DNA of 64,000 nucleotides from Aaosphaeria pasadenensis (GCA_022813625.1 JAKLMB010000024.1:595792-659791); one strand, 5' to 3'. Positions 11,700 through 23,442 are shown, counted from the stretch's first letter. The notes: generated by a model not told the origin, from the sequence alone. Numbers and translations: made by a program.

Positions 11700-12872
11700 T
11701 TATGTAGCAAGGTTTCCGTTTTGATCAAACCTGACGACATTGCCAGTACACAGAGCTTCTTGCAAAGCCCTCCCGATTCTCATGACGACAATTCCCGTCT
11801 CCATTGGGAGTGGTACAGGTTCATTCCGAACAATTGAAGAGATGAACTCATTCGCTTCAGTTGCGAATGCATCTTCAAATCTCTGCCAGTATTCCGGCTG
11901 AACTTCATTCCGTAGACCCAACCGGTCTGCCAACACTACGTTGTTTGCGCGGGGGAAGACGTTCACCATCACCTTGCCCGTTGTCCCCGTGATTTCCGTG
12001 CAAACATCATGCCCGTGTGCTTGAGTTCTAGAGCAGTAAAAATAAGCAATTTTACCACCCCAGAATTCGACAACACCGACGGCATTGTCAACATCGTTGA
12101 ATTCTTTCAATTCAGGGTGATGCTGGAGTGTGCCAATTGCCCAGCAAGCCTTCGGCACAGGGTTCCCCAGATACCAGAGGGACAGATCGATATCATGGAT
12201 CGCACAGTCGACGAAGATGCCGCCATTGCGAGACGCATATCGAACGAAGAATCCAGTATTGTCAAGGAGATCGCAAGTATTTGAGCGAACTACAAAGGGG
12301 TCTCCAATGGCCTTGCCATCGTGTATCTTGACTGCAGCGTCTCGATAAGAAGCGTCAAAACGACGAGAGAATCCTGCCATGACTTTCAACTGGGGATGCT
12401 TCTTCGCTGCATCCACGACGGATTGCGCCTTGATATAGCGTCAGCGCATGGATTCAGTGGGTTCAGCATTTGCTAAGAGATGCAGCCTTTTTTCTCACCT
12501 CTTCAAGGTCGGTGCTCAGAGGTTTCTCGCAGAGAACATGCAGGCCCCGCTCAATTGCTGCCAGTGACTGGCTGGCATGGACGTCCGTGCTGGTAGAGAT
12601 CCAGACAGCGGCCAATTTCGGGTGCGTGAGCATATCATTGTAATTGTCGTAAACGGAAATCCCGAATTCCTTATACTCCTGGTTGTTATTTGCCCATTGT
12701 ACCTCCTCCGGGGTCGCACTGCAGACAGCTATTACCCGAGCATGTGGAACCCGGTATAGCAAGGTGTGAACATGTCGCTTACCCTAAAACTTTTATTAGA
12801 TACAATTATGGAACGCTGGAGAAAACATACCATACGGCCGAGACCGACGACGGCAATGTTGACTTGCTCCAT
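11700..12872 (-). CDS. Gfo/Idh/MocA-type NAD(P)-dependent oxidoreductase (inositol 2-dehydrogenase-like)
   Basis: Exons 12872-12831, 12783-12499 and 12428-11700 encode 351 residues, the usual length for the family. The N-terminal Rossmann motif is VVGLGRMGKRH (residues 8-18), split by the first intron. The EKP signature (CEKPLS, 100-102) and IHDIDLSLWYLG, with the catalytic-type His/Asp pair, are present. Family enzymes oxidise or reduce sugars and inositols; the closest by eye is myo-inositol 2-dehydrogenase. Given glycosyltransferases on both sides it may make a modified sugar or inositol for the same product, but this is inference. It is convergent with the GT8 gene and in the same direction as the GT90 gene. 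Confidence 0.88.
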
Positions 12873-13562
12873 GATCAGTTGAGGGAGAGAAGGCAGCTAA
12901 TTCGAGTCAAACACTGAGACTCCGTCAAACGAAATAGAATTTTGATGGGGCTGCAAATGCGGCCACATGTCTCTATTTATCTGTTTTCATGACCCTACTG
13001 CTTTCTCCATGTAGCTTGGCTACCTAGCATATAAGTTTACCACAATTCCTGGGTGATGGTCGATGTTGTTGCTTGTCAACAAATGTAGTAACCCCGGCGG
13101 CACTTACCAAACTGAGATTAGCTGGTCAACCATTTTGTACACAGAGTTGCAAAGTTAAAGCTGCATGGTGGTTCCACACACAACATTTCCGGACACTTTT
13201 CCCTAGCCGGCGGCTCCTACTTGTTATGGACAACACGAGCAAAGAAGATAGACATGGTTCCCGTATAAGTTGATGACGGGGATTTTACAACTTTCGGTCG
13301 ACAATGACCCGTATTTGCGTCGACATCTAAAATCTCGGAATAATGACCATAAGCCGGGACGTCACCAACCCGGAATGTGGGAGGCTTGTCCAACGTAGAA
13401 TGAATAGAACTGCGGAGAGAATTGACGTAACAAAATACGGAGAAACCCTCACATGGTTAGTTGGTAGTGGAATCTGCTCTCCATTTTCCAAATGATATCA
13501 GTTCGGATCTCTCAATTAGTTCTTCGGTGGAATAATGGAATCATTAGCGTTGAAAGGCGCCC
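12873..13562. other. Intergenic, upstream of oxidoreductase gene
   Basis: 690 bp between tandem minus-strand genes. Nothing recognised apart from presumed promoter and terminator function. Confidence 0.4.
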
Positions 13563-16147
13563 CTAAAGCGGTTTTCGCTCTGGGTCTTGCAATCTCGCGA
13601 GCTCTAACATAAGTCTATATAAATAAATGCTCGAGTCGACCTCTCTCAGTGCTTTTCTCGACCAGGCCTTCCCATTGTCGGCAATCTTCTTCGCCATGAT
13701 TTGACCGTGTTCATGCAAGGTTAAATGGGAAACAATCTCCGGTAGCTCGGCTAAGCCTTGACTTACAGGCACATAATGCACCCAAGGTATTAGGCGATCA
13801 TCGTGCCATTCCCTCAGTAACGTTTGTTTTAAAGGCGCGGAATTTGATGCTAGAAGTTGATGGAACCTGCCACTGATACCGTTTCCGTCCGCGTCAAATG
13901 CAAGTTTGAATTGGAAGGCTTTGTTGCGGTCTGCCCAACTCTTCGTCCTGAAGTAGAATCTTTGCGATCTACAGAAGATGGTTTCACAGTGGAGGATTCT
14001 GGTGAAGGCCACCTCAAACAGTCTGGCATTGAGGAACGAACTCTTTTCTTGGGCGACCTGGCCATATCTTTCGACAAGGTACGAATATCGTCTAGGCTCG
14101 AGCCCTTGGCCCAGAGCGACAAACCTCTGGCGGTGGTAATTCATCCAATCATTGCTTGACGCAAATCCTCCCGTCGTAGAACCTGCCCAGTACAGGCTGC
14201 CCTTTTTCTGGTCCCACTCTGGATCGTGCAGGCTATCGTACTGGAATTCATCTTCGATGTAAGCTGGACTAGGGAAGAGGATGTCGCCCATTGTCGAAAG
14301 GGTCCCGGTTGATAATATTGGAGCCCATCCTTGCATTAAGCGCATGGAAACAGGCCCCATAAGGAGGCCATGTTGTTTGCGATACTCATCGTGAAGACAC
14401 AGATCGATAGACGAGCTAAAATTTTGAATAAAGGGTAATTCATAGGTTTGCTCTTTCTCGCCCGACTGCACAGGCTCAGACAAATGCTGAGCGGAACAGA
14501 ATTGCGTGATCGCGTCATACGTTGGTTGATGGGATAGGTGAACCATTCGCAATTGGCGCTGCATCGCTGCCTTGTCTCCTTCACCTTGGAACGGAGGCAT
14601 GAGAACCCTTGGTTCATCAAGATGATTAACAAGGAATTTTATATCAGTGAGTTTGCTTCCAATACCGTGGAGCAACCTATCGAACGATAAAGTGATGTGT
14701 CTGTCATTCGTTCGCGTGGGATGCTGGCAAGTTGTCTGTCTTTTCGCACCGGAATAACGACAGAGCCAAAGCTCGCTGCCCTCGACAGCAAACGCGGAAT
14801 CCATCATCTTTACAAATTCTTCGCCACTCAATGTGAGAAAGGGCGAGATGGACTTGTGGATTGTATCAAAGTCATCGATGATAGAGGAATTTTGTGCGAT
14901 GGCATACTCATACCATTCTTCAAAGCCAGGGGGTGGATCTGCGTGATATTTCGATCGATAATTATTGTATGCACTGGTGAAGTTACTGGATTGGCGCCTA
15001 ATTAGACCCTCGAATTGCCTTTCTGATGTTTCGACCAAAGCGGAAATGGGATGTTGACGTGTTGAAACGAAGCTAGAGCGGGCTGATAATTGTTGGGCTT
15101 TTATTGCTGCCATGTTAGTCGTGTACGACCAGAGTGGCAGGAGTGCAAAGGCCGAAATAGCAAGCTTTGCCTTGGTCCTCGCTGGCACCATTAGAACTAC
15201 TTGAACCAGGACCGCAAGTGAAGAGATGACGTATAAAACCGCTTGCGAATCGGAAGTCTGCACGAAGGGGTTGCGCGTTGCAAGTACGCCAAATGCCTGG
15301 ACATAGGGTGCAGATGACCAGGAAGCATAGTGAATCTGATATGATTTAGTCCACTGACGTTTGGAATGAAAGAAAATTTGGTCTTACTGTGCGTGCAACG
15401 AAGTACCAAAATCCAGCTTTGGCCAATGCCAGGCCTAGGACAGGTATAGTCTGATAGATGAAAGGACCAGCGATCAGGATATGACCGAAGATAAAAATAA
15501 TCAGTATCATTGATACGCGCAGTGACAAACGACCCATAAGTTCGTGAATGTCATCAAAAGGTAGGGGGCCTGCAGAGCTACTGCCGCGGATAGAGAAAAA
15601 ACAAATCGCTATCAGGGGAAATACAACAATACCCGAAGATATAGCATAGTAAGGATCTTCCCTAGATAAAACGATGGTGGCAAGGACAGATATAAATGTT
15701 GGGAATAATAGCTGTGGTGAATGGGCGCACAATGTGCTCAATAGTGTGCCTCCGAACTTGACATCGGGGTTGGATTTTGCGGCAAGAAGGGCGGCGCCCA
15801 ACAATGGCTAGTCGCATGTCAGAGGACACAGAACTCTCAGATATGAAACAAACTATTACCATGAGCTCGAGGATCCCGTGTTGTTCCTCAAAGATGTTGA
15901 CAAGAGCAATTCCAAATGCTGCTAACCATAGTGGTCGGTGTCCATAAGATGATTTCACCGCTTGGCGCATGGAAGCTGTCAAGCCGCCTTGTATGATACA
16001 GCATCCGAAAGAAAGCATCAACCAGCATAACACTTCAGACATCATCTCATTTTGGGCAGAGAAGAGGCCATATCTGCATATCGCGGCAAGAGTGGCGGCG
16101 CTAGCCAATGTGGCAGGAGTCGCGACGATGATGCCTCCGGCCCGCAT
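13563..16147 (-). CDS. GT90 (CAP10-type) glycosyltransferase with N-terminal multi-pass membrane domain
   Basis: Exons 16147-15860, 15807-15388 and 15335-13563, all phase 0, encode 826 residues. The first 300 residues hold about eight hydrophobic segments, for example LASAATLAAICRYGLFSA and SMILIIFIFGHILIAGPFIY. The C-terminal 450 residues show the CAP10/LpsA (PF05686) pattern: FEEWYEYA, FPSPAYIEDEF, KGSLYWAGSTTGG, RFHQLLASNSAPLKQTLLREWHDDRLIPWVHYVPVS. Known GT90 enzymes include cryptococcal Cap10 and the xylosyltransferase Cxt1; the fused membrane domain is a fungal architecture. The start at 16147 (MRAGGIIVA) is the first ATG in frame. It is divergent from a Zn2Cys6 regulator 720 bp away. 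Donor sugar cannot be inferred with confidence; UDP-xylose is only a family-level possibility. Confidence 0.88.
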
Positions 16148-16867
16148 AGACAAGAGTGAAGGATAAACTTGCAATGAGTATCTGGTCTAAAGCGTCGCGA
16201 TCTTGTGTTTATCGATGAATATCTCATAGGGAATGGGATATCCTGCGAAATTCGTCCTGACCGAAATACCTGCAGGTGTTGTAGTTCTTCGATGACCGTT
16301 GGTGAAGCTGTGCTGGTGCGAGATCTGAGTACAATAATACCAAGCAACCAAGCACCCAAGCAAGGCTCGCTAGGGGGCCTGATTACCTCCTACCTACCTA
16401 TGGATGGAGAATGGCAAAGCGATTAGCGGATATCCCAATCAGGATGTATAATATCACAGGGTTCATCTTGAGCAAAGCATCGCCATGGAGAATAAAAATA
16501 ACGATAATGCATTATTGTTGGTAACGAACAGACACGGTAATTCATACCAGCGCACATGTACGTATCGTTAACTACCTAGGTAGGTAGTACCTGTTTAGTA
16601 TTAGTGGTGAGTACCTAAGGAAGAATAGCTCCCATCCCAAAAGAGTAAGTCCCGCCGGAGTGATGCGACCTTTCGGGGTCTTGGGATGCCCCCTCATCCG
16701 CCGACTCCTACCCCACACTGGCCATCTTTCAATTGTCATCATTATTATTACTATTTTGAAAACCTGTATGCTTGAATCATTGCATACCTCCACTAGAGAC
16801 GCATGCTTTGGAAAGTCGACTGAGTAACTCGTGCATGCCAGTTTTCATCCGCAAGCCAAATAGGTCA
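16148..16867. other. Divergent promoter between GT90 and Zn2Cys6 regulator
   Basis: 720 bp. It holds repeated ACCTACC/AGGTAGG words at about 16388-16400 and 16571-16592, including a perfect 12-bp palindrome listed separately. No ORF of interest. Confidence 0.5.
16572..16583. promoter_or_regulatory. 12-bp palindrome CTACCTAGGTAG
   Basis: A perfect palindrome followed directly by another AGGTAG-type half (TAGGTAGTACC), about 285 bp before the regulator start and 425 bp before the GT90 start. A binding site is possible; similar AGGTA words are common in fungal promoters, so specificity is unproven. Confidence 0.3.
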
Positions 16868-19066
16868 ATGCCGCCTGTGAGAAATCCTTGCAACCAGTGC
16901 AGGGGTAGGTAGCCCTTCCATCGCTCGCTCTTGAGAGCTAATAGGAATACCTAGAAAAGCATGTGCGATGTACGTGTGCTTCGTGAAAGATTGCACCAAC
17001 CTTTTCGATGCTACGATGTCCTTCCTGTTTGCTGTAATGCTAATCCATACTTTGCGCTCCAACCATAGGCGACGAAGAGCGCCCCATATGCCAACGTTGC
17101 CGTCTGAAAGACATTCGGTGCACTCGTAATATACGGCCCACCCCATTTCGACCAGGTTCGTCCGCCAAATATGATGCTCTCTTCACTGGCAATGAGAGAT
17201 GGGTCAACAGTAATCCAGTCCGATGTAAGAGCCCGCGAATTTGCAATGATCCAATGGGATGCAAGAGGGGCAGATTTCTGACGGCAAACTGTTAATAGTC
17301 CAGGTTCATGGTCCTAGCGAGGCCTTCTGTATAGTGGACTTACAAGACAACAATGACCAGCACCCTCCTCTTTCAGATCCCCACGTTGAACTATGCAATA
17401 CTGTTCCACCCGTCACGGCCCTCCATCAAAACTCGACCAACTCGCCACACACGAATTCACCAGAGAGCTTGCCGTTGAGCACGACATACCCTGACTCGGG
17501 ACAAACATCGAACTCTTCACACCACTCCGTGTAAGTATGAAGAGACCGTGCACGATCAAAAGCCGATCCCTTATGCTCATCGATTGCAGTACCTCAAATG
17601 ATGGACGCAATGCACATCAAGAAGAATGTACAGTGCCAACAGAAAGTCGAAGTCATGTTACTCCGCCAATTGGGTTCGAACTACGTATGTTTGACCAAAC
17701 TGAAGCATGTCTTATGAGATATTTCATTGAAGAAATATCACCTTGGGTGCGTTATTTGTCATGCCTTTGAGAGAGACTGGGAATCTAAGATGGACAGTTT
17801 GATACATGTGATGTACGGAAACATTTCCAGTACTACATTCCGGAACGTGCCAGGTATTTCCAGCCGCTGTGCAATGCCATATTCGCAACATCTGCACGAC
17901 ATCTTCATCGATTGCCTCAACATAGAACGCCCGAAGGTATTTGCTATCAAGGTCAAATCCTGACCAATCTCACACCCCATGTTGCTGTTGAGTATATGTT
18001 GAAATGTCTACCGGCACTCAGGTCATTCCACGAAATTCAGGATGATGATCAGAGAGATTTGATCATCGCTACAGCTATAATTCTACGTCAATTTGAGGAG
18101 ATAGAGGATGTTGAATCAATTAATATTGACGAGGCATTGCCAGAAGGCTCTTCGACCGGAGGAGTAAACTTTTTAGATATCATAAACACTGTTTTACGAA
18201 GCTCCCACATTGTACACAACCCCAATGGCCAAGGATTAATTCACGTAGTGTATTGGATATCGCTCAGACAGGAAGTTTACTCAGCCTTCATGGGCAGGCG
18301 CTCGCCGCAGATGCTTCTATCGCAAGAACATTGGAACGATGCCGAGGCTATAGACAAGACAATCATGCATGCAGCTCAGGTAGCCAAATGGTTATTCGAT
18401 GACGGATCGGAGAGCGAGTGGTGTAAGTTGGTATTTCAAGATTTCGGAGTGAATAATTGTTGATAGAAGCTTTTAGACCGATTGAAAGAGCAGGAACAGC
18501 TACTCGAATCGATCATCCAAACTCTGCCCCAATTTCTTCCAATCCTCTGGGAACCACCCAACAAGTCAAGAGGTGAAGTCTTTCCAATTGTCTGGCTTGG
18601 TTCCGATTTGGCAATCACTGGGATTCAGCATGTAATCATTTCAAAGATGGTCCTGACAGCCGAGGACCCCAATCTAAAGTAGGCTTGACACTAGCAACAT
18701 TGTAGGTGTTGAGAGTACGCTGACCTCTTTTGCCCAGATCGGAAAGGGTAGCGCGGGGCGCGCATCGTCAAGTTGAGTCAAAAGTTCGAAAGCTGGTTCT
18801 TGATCTTTGTGGCATGGCCCGTTCCCGACCTCAGTGTCCTCCCGCCCTTGTCAATGCCGCCATGGGTATCCTTCACTATGGCCACTTCTTCACGGATGAG
18901 TGGGAGCTACAAGCGTTGCGAGCAATAATCACAAAGTTTGAGAAAATTCGGGCGTGGCCAGTTCCAAAGGAACTAAGTACGTTTTGCTGAGAATACTACA
19001 GATTGAAAGTTGGTTCTTATTATGAATACAGAAAACATGTCTAGGAACGACCCGGTGGCCATATAA
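16868..19066 (+). CDS. Zn2Cys6 transcription factor with Fungal_trans_2-like domain
   Basis: Nine exons by eye: 16868-16904, 16955-16969, 17069-17209, 17266-17530, 17590-17746, 17798-18422, 18477-18678, 18738-18976 and 19032-19066, giving 571 residues in unbroken frame. The zinc cluster is Cys8-x2-Cys11-x6-Cys18-x6-Cys25-x2-Cys28-x6-Cys35, assembled from three exons, the second of only 15 nt. The C-terminal part follows the fungal-specific factor domain 2 (PF11951) pattern: ACLMRYFIEEISPWFD, IPERARYF, NAIFATSARH, YQGQ, and EDVESINIDE. The third intron (17210-17265) is the least certain junction. It sits divergently beside the GT90 gene and closes the run of glycan genes, so a pathway-specific regulator is plausible but not shown. 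Confidence 0.82.
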
Positions 19067-20043
19067 GTCTCAGAAGTAATGTTTAATAGTCTAGACTGGT
19101 CTCTTGGTTAAATGGAGCTGGCCATAGTCCCTAATTGGAACCTCTCATTGCATGTCTACTCGCGCTCGAGAGAAGCATTCTGGAAGCTTTTCGAAGTGAG
19201 GACCTTTGCAAAAAATAAGTACCATTAAGAAAGGGCGACTATCAGATTCGATCGGCCAATTCAAGCTTGAGGGAAGGCTTTGTATTTAAAGCCTTTGTAT
19301 ATCTTGTCATGTTCTGGAGTGGCTTTCACTGATACGCCACTAACGATTCTCAATCCGACGGAAACTTTTATCTAGATCCCGATTCTTGGATTGAATATGA
19401 ATTCTTTGCACCTTGATTAGCCTTGTCAAGAAGATCACATCATTACTCTTCATTTTTCCTTACGCGACTGCGATTGCCTTGCCGCCGTCTGCTATCTTCC
19501 GCCTTTCATAACTGAGTAGAACACACCATGAGGGAGCCATATATTCTGTTAGAAATCGTATTCGTATAGTATTAAAGGGCGAAAAGATCGAGACACGCTA
19601 GGTATAGAAAACAATTCGGGTTATAAACCAATTTCTCAGAATAATAAAATTCTTGAACGAGTATCCAGAGAGATGGTGAGGGCGGACATTCAAATGAGCA
19701 GGCTGCTCCATTTCCTACAGATCTTGAAATCGCAAACCCACAGAAAGGCGACTACGAGTTATCTTCAGCCTCCTAGTCCCAGCAGCACACTCTTTAGAAT
19801 AAGGGAACTTTGATGAAAATCCGTATCATTCTTCCCAGCTAGAGATTTATTGAGATTCAAACACGAGTAGACGAATAAAAGGGCCTCCAACAGACTAACT
19901 CAAAACAACATCATATTTTCAGGCATCAGCTCTCTAATTGACGGCAGCACATCATATTGTTAAGAGTCGTACCCGTATCGGAAAGATGCTGAACAAGTTT
20001 AGAAATATATAATGACGAACAATATGTTGATTATACACTCCGT
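19067..20043. other. Intergenic, nothing recognised
   Basis: Nearly 1 kb between convergent genes. No ORF above 60 codons with recognisable features and no repeat seen. Confidence 0.4.
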
Positions 20044-21159
20044 CTAAACGCTCCCTGTACGTTCATTTATAAGCCATGAATCTTTCCCAGTCCTATCTGA
20101 GTCCTTTGAGTAAACACTGCCCGAAGAATTTGAACTTCGTTTCGAGGAACTAGAGAAGCGATTCGACACTGAGCTAATCAAGGCATTGAACACTGCAGGT
20201 GTGATCCAGGCCAAGCTGCTGCCAAAGCATGGTAATGCGCATACTATGACGGCTATCGTAGGTTCCATCAAAGCCCAAACTGCATTCTCATCCTGAAACT
20301 TAGGCGACATGCGCAAAGTGTAGACTGTGCGCAGTATATCGAACGCGATGATAATGAAAACGAGGCTAAAGACGAATGCTACACCAATCTTTTGTGATAG
20401 GGGCATAAGCATCGGCTTCAACATTGCGACCGGTATTATCATAACTGCGAGGGGTCAAATTTCACCGTTCAAGGTAGGATAACTGTCACATACGCATGAT
20501 GTCGCCAACGACATTCAGGCTGCACCACATCGTCTGAAGATGCACAATGATCGACCTTGGTCTTTCCGCACAGGCCTCTGATAATGATTAGTAAAATAGT
20601 ATGGTGGTTGTGGAGAATTCAGCTTGCCTGGCTCAAGGAAGTTTGTTGGCGTACCACACTTCCAGAATATCGACGTAAAAGAAACAAGAAAGCACAGGGC
20701 GGTGTAGGCAGTCAATAATGACCATGCAACACGGAACCTTTTCGATATCTCGAAAATCCTCCAGTACATGGCAAGAAAACTGGCCTTTACGGAGTAAATG
20801 ACACAAAAGAAGAGCGCAATATTGGCCATGTTCAATTTCATAGTTAGCATAACATCGCGAGGTCCGGGCGGTTCGTTGCTCAGGCCGAGTGCGTAAAGTT
20901 GTGCCTGATAATCTATCGGTACGTAGATTTGGTAAGTCGTGATGTACGCGACTAGAAATATCAAGGCCATTCCATTGAAATAGTCGTCCCAACCAATGCG
21001 GCGGGTCTTGCGCCAGTGGATCCAAAATCGTCCTATTGTGAGAATCACGCCAAGCGAGGTCATACACCAGGCAATGGCCTATATCCTGTTAGCAACCTTG
21101 CCATATTTCAAACAATTATAAACACTTACGTTGAGGCCTTCGATTGGAATGATTTTCAT
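20044..21159 (-). CDS. Rhodopsin-like fungal integral membrane protein
   Basis: Exons 21159-21130, 21078-20628, 20577-20494 and 20444-20044 encode 321 residues. The second intron uses a GC donor (CAG|GCAAGC) and AG acceptor; only this keeps the frame and restores the family sequence ending in VVGDIM. The protein has seven hydrophobic segments and family marks of the fungal rhodopsin/PTH11-like domain (PF20684): RKTRRIGWDDYFN after the first segment, MANIALFFCVIYSVKASFLAMYWRIF, WKCGTPTNF, GDIMLMIIPVAML, and AVWALMEPTIAVIVCALPC. The Ser-rich cytosolic tail is about 45 residues. The function of this family is mostly unknown; some members are plasma-membrane receptors. A decayed relative lies at 48.9-49.8 kb. 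Confidence 0.85.
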
Positions 21160-22866
21160 GGTTAAGGCTGTCAATATTGAGATGTGAGGTACATAGGTTC
21201 TAGGCGCCAATTAGGTTGTCTCTAATGCAAGTTTACGAATCTCTCAATACTGCGACGAACTTGTTTTAAGTACCAGCTGCACAAATGTCTCCTGAATGCA
21301 TCATGTTGGACTTTACAATCGCGAACGGCAGATTGACTGAAGGTGTGCATAACGCCATGCCATTCGGTTTCCGAAATGTCGTTTCCAAGCGATTGCTAAA
21401 CAAACTTAGAACGAGTACTGGCTGCGATCGACAATCAACCCGTTGGCTCCACGAGAAGGGGTTAGAGCGATGTCGTGATTGTCCAATCAGGGATGAGGCA
21501 GAGCGGCCTCAATGAATTATCTCGTATTGAGCACAAGCAGCACAACATGGATTAAGGAAGATCCTTAAGTCTATGGTACGAATCATGCGAAACGATGATA
21601 TCTCAATGATTAACAAGATTGAGTTCTGGACTCCACTAACGGAGAGGATGGCCTAGTAGTAACTCCATTCTTTCGTCATCGCGATGGTCATTGACGATTC
21701 TTTATGGCTAAGAGATGGATCTATTAACCGGAGAAAGATAACCAAACCTTGACAATAGGCAATTTCCTTCTCGATTTCTCTATGTTTATGGATCCGACTA
21801 GGGACGACATGAACCCAGCATCAGTCAATATTGTACTCGAGGATATAGCAGATTCAAAGGCACGAGCAAGAGTACCGAGACCCAGTAGTTGGGGACAGGT
21901 CTTCGAATAATTCTACGATTCGTGAGAATTGCATGTGCGCCCCAGAATGCAGGGCCTTTAATGCCCGCTCACCCATGAACGTTTTAGTTCCTCGGGATCG
22001 ATGTCCATGGGTTCATTATGCCCCCACTGGCCATGATCTAGTAATGGTAGAGAGTAGCTTCACGTTGTAGAATCATGTAGTCATCGATCACGCGCGATAG
22101 AAAAGATGGCCTAACATTGTAGAATAGCGGAAATGCAACCGAAATCGTACTCCTTATCTGTAATATATCACGATGGACTCTTAGAGCGTCTTTCCAGCGA
22201 ATTGCAATTCGGAATGATTGGTCGCACTCGGTCAATTCTTGAGGTATTAATCTGATCGACGCTATATGTATTCCAAAGGGTGGGCAATATTGAAGACTGA
22301 CCGGCGCGAGAGACTATGCTGATGCAGGGACTGTTTTTGTTATACGACGGCCCTCCAAGTCTTCTCAATATGACTCGGAGATGAGGAGAAGCAGAGGAAC
22401 GGTATATGCGCTCATCCATTTCGCGTCCTGCCTACGAGGCAATCGCTACTAGACTGTGCTCCGACTACGACGTACCCGAGAACAACAGATATTGGCTTGA
22501 ACATGCTGACACATTGATCAAAAGCGGCGGTAGATCCTATCTGAAGATATTAAAAATACTAGTAACCAACGCAAATAAAAGTTGCAATACATGCTTCCCA
22601 AGAAAGTAGTGTACTTATTGTATTGTCGGTATTAATATACAATAAGCGCGCAGATTCGTAATTGTATGGTTAAGTTAGACAATGTCAGACGCCAGTAGTG
22701 CTCGTGTCTCTGAATTCAGGATTCAAGAAAGAAATTACGTCCACGCAGCACGCGCCCTCAACGCTTTCACGACACAATTTCGCCAAAAGGCATAATTTCA
22801 GAGTGGTTACTTGGAGTTCAAATAGGGAGATGGACCGAGAATTGCAATGTGATTAAGTTTGAAAAG
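21160..22866. other. 1.7-kb stretch without a convincing gene
   Basis: A few open stretches (for example 22406-22609, about 67 codons) have ordinary composition but no recognisable motif and no good start or splice context. No transposon ends seen. Confidence 0.35.
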
Positions 22867-23142
22867 CTAAGCGGCCATCAGCTCGCTATACAGAAACGAA
22901 AGTAGCGAGCCTAACACCGTAATTCGCGCCAAGATGAATTGGAACCCATACATTAAATAGCCCCAAAAGAAGTCCTCGTTTCTTGTTTTTATGAAGGGAT
23001 AAGAGGCTATCGAATCGGACATGATAGGATTTGTAACATTCAAGCAATCCATGGTTTTCGTCCTTGGACCGACCGGTGACCCTCCCGAGGCCTCTACTTT
23101 CACATGCCGTATATATGTCGATGTGTCTTGACCGAAGGTCAA
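22867..23142 (-). CDS. Possible last exon of a small membrane protein
   Basis: Open frame of about 90 codons to a TAG, extending further upstream without ATG as far as a TAA near 23192. It has a hydrophobic start (LPLVTIFGTAILTFG) and a C-terminal membrane-like segment (FFWGYLMYGFQFILARITVLGSLLSFLYS). I do not recognise a family. It could be an exon of an unmodelled gene or chance. It lies next to the KR peptide and UstYa-like genes. Confidence 0.25.
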   Translation of the reverse strand: MTFGQDTSTYIRHVKVEASGGSPVGPRTKTMDCLNVTNPIMSDSIASYPFIKTRNEDFFWGYLMYGFQFILARITVLGSLLSFLYSELMAA

Positions 23143-23193
23143 TATCGCGGTACCGAATATAGTTACTAGAGGTAGAGAACCCAGGAAGTGCTT

Positions 23194-23442
23194 TTATTCA
23201 CTGTCCTCGTCCTCATCGAACTCTTCGGTCTGATCAACCTCTGCAGCAACAATGATCATTCGCTTAGCGAAGTCAACCTGATTGGAAGATGGAGACCTCG
23301 GGATCACGTCAAAAGAACTGGCTCCTGTATAATTTAGTATACAGTTGTAGATGTTGAGTGAAAACAAGTACTGACCTTGTGGAGTGGGAGCTCCTAGTAC
23401 TAAAGCGCCCAGGGTCGCAATTATCAAGGTAGAAGGCAGCAT
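23194..23442 (-). CDS. Small secreted peptide precursor with one Kex2-type KR site
   Basis: Exons 23442-23376 and 23324-23194 join in frame to 65 residues. The first 17-18 residues (MLPSTLIIATLGALVLGA) form a clear signal peptide. A short linker ends in DFAKR, a Kex2-type dibasic site, followed by a 21-residue C-terminal peptide that starts hydrophobic (MIIVAAEV) and ends strongly acidic (EEFDEDEDSE). There are no cysteines. The intron has GT donor and TACAG acceptor. It lies 820 bp from a UstYa-like gene; fungal RiPP precursors of the dikaritin class are secreted, KR-processed and linked to UstYa genes, but they usually carry repeated cores with aromatic residues. Here there is only one possible core, with a single Phe. 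A general small secreted protein is equally possible. Confidence 0.6.
   Translation of the reverse strand: MLPSTLIIATLGALVLGAPTPQGQYLFSLNIYNCILNYTGASSFDVIPRSPSSNQVDFAKRMIIVAAEVDQTEEFDEDEDSE

Noticed and set aside
22406..22609. 67-codon plus-strand ORF of protein-like composition
   Set aside because: No motif, no splice partners and no conserved neighbours that I can see.
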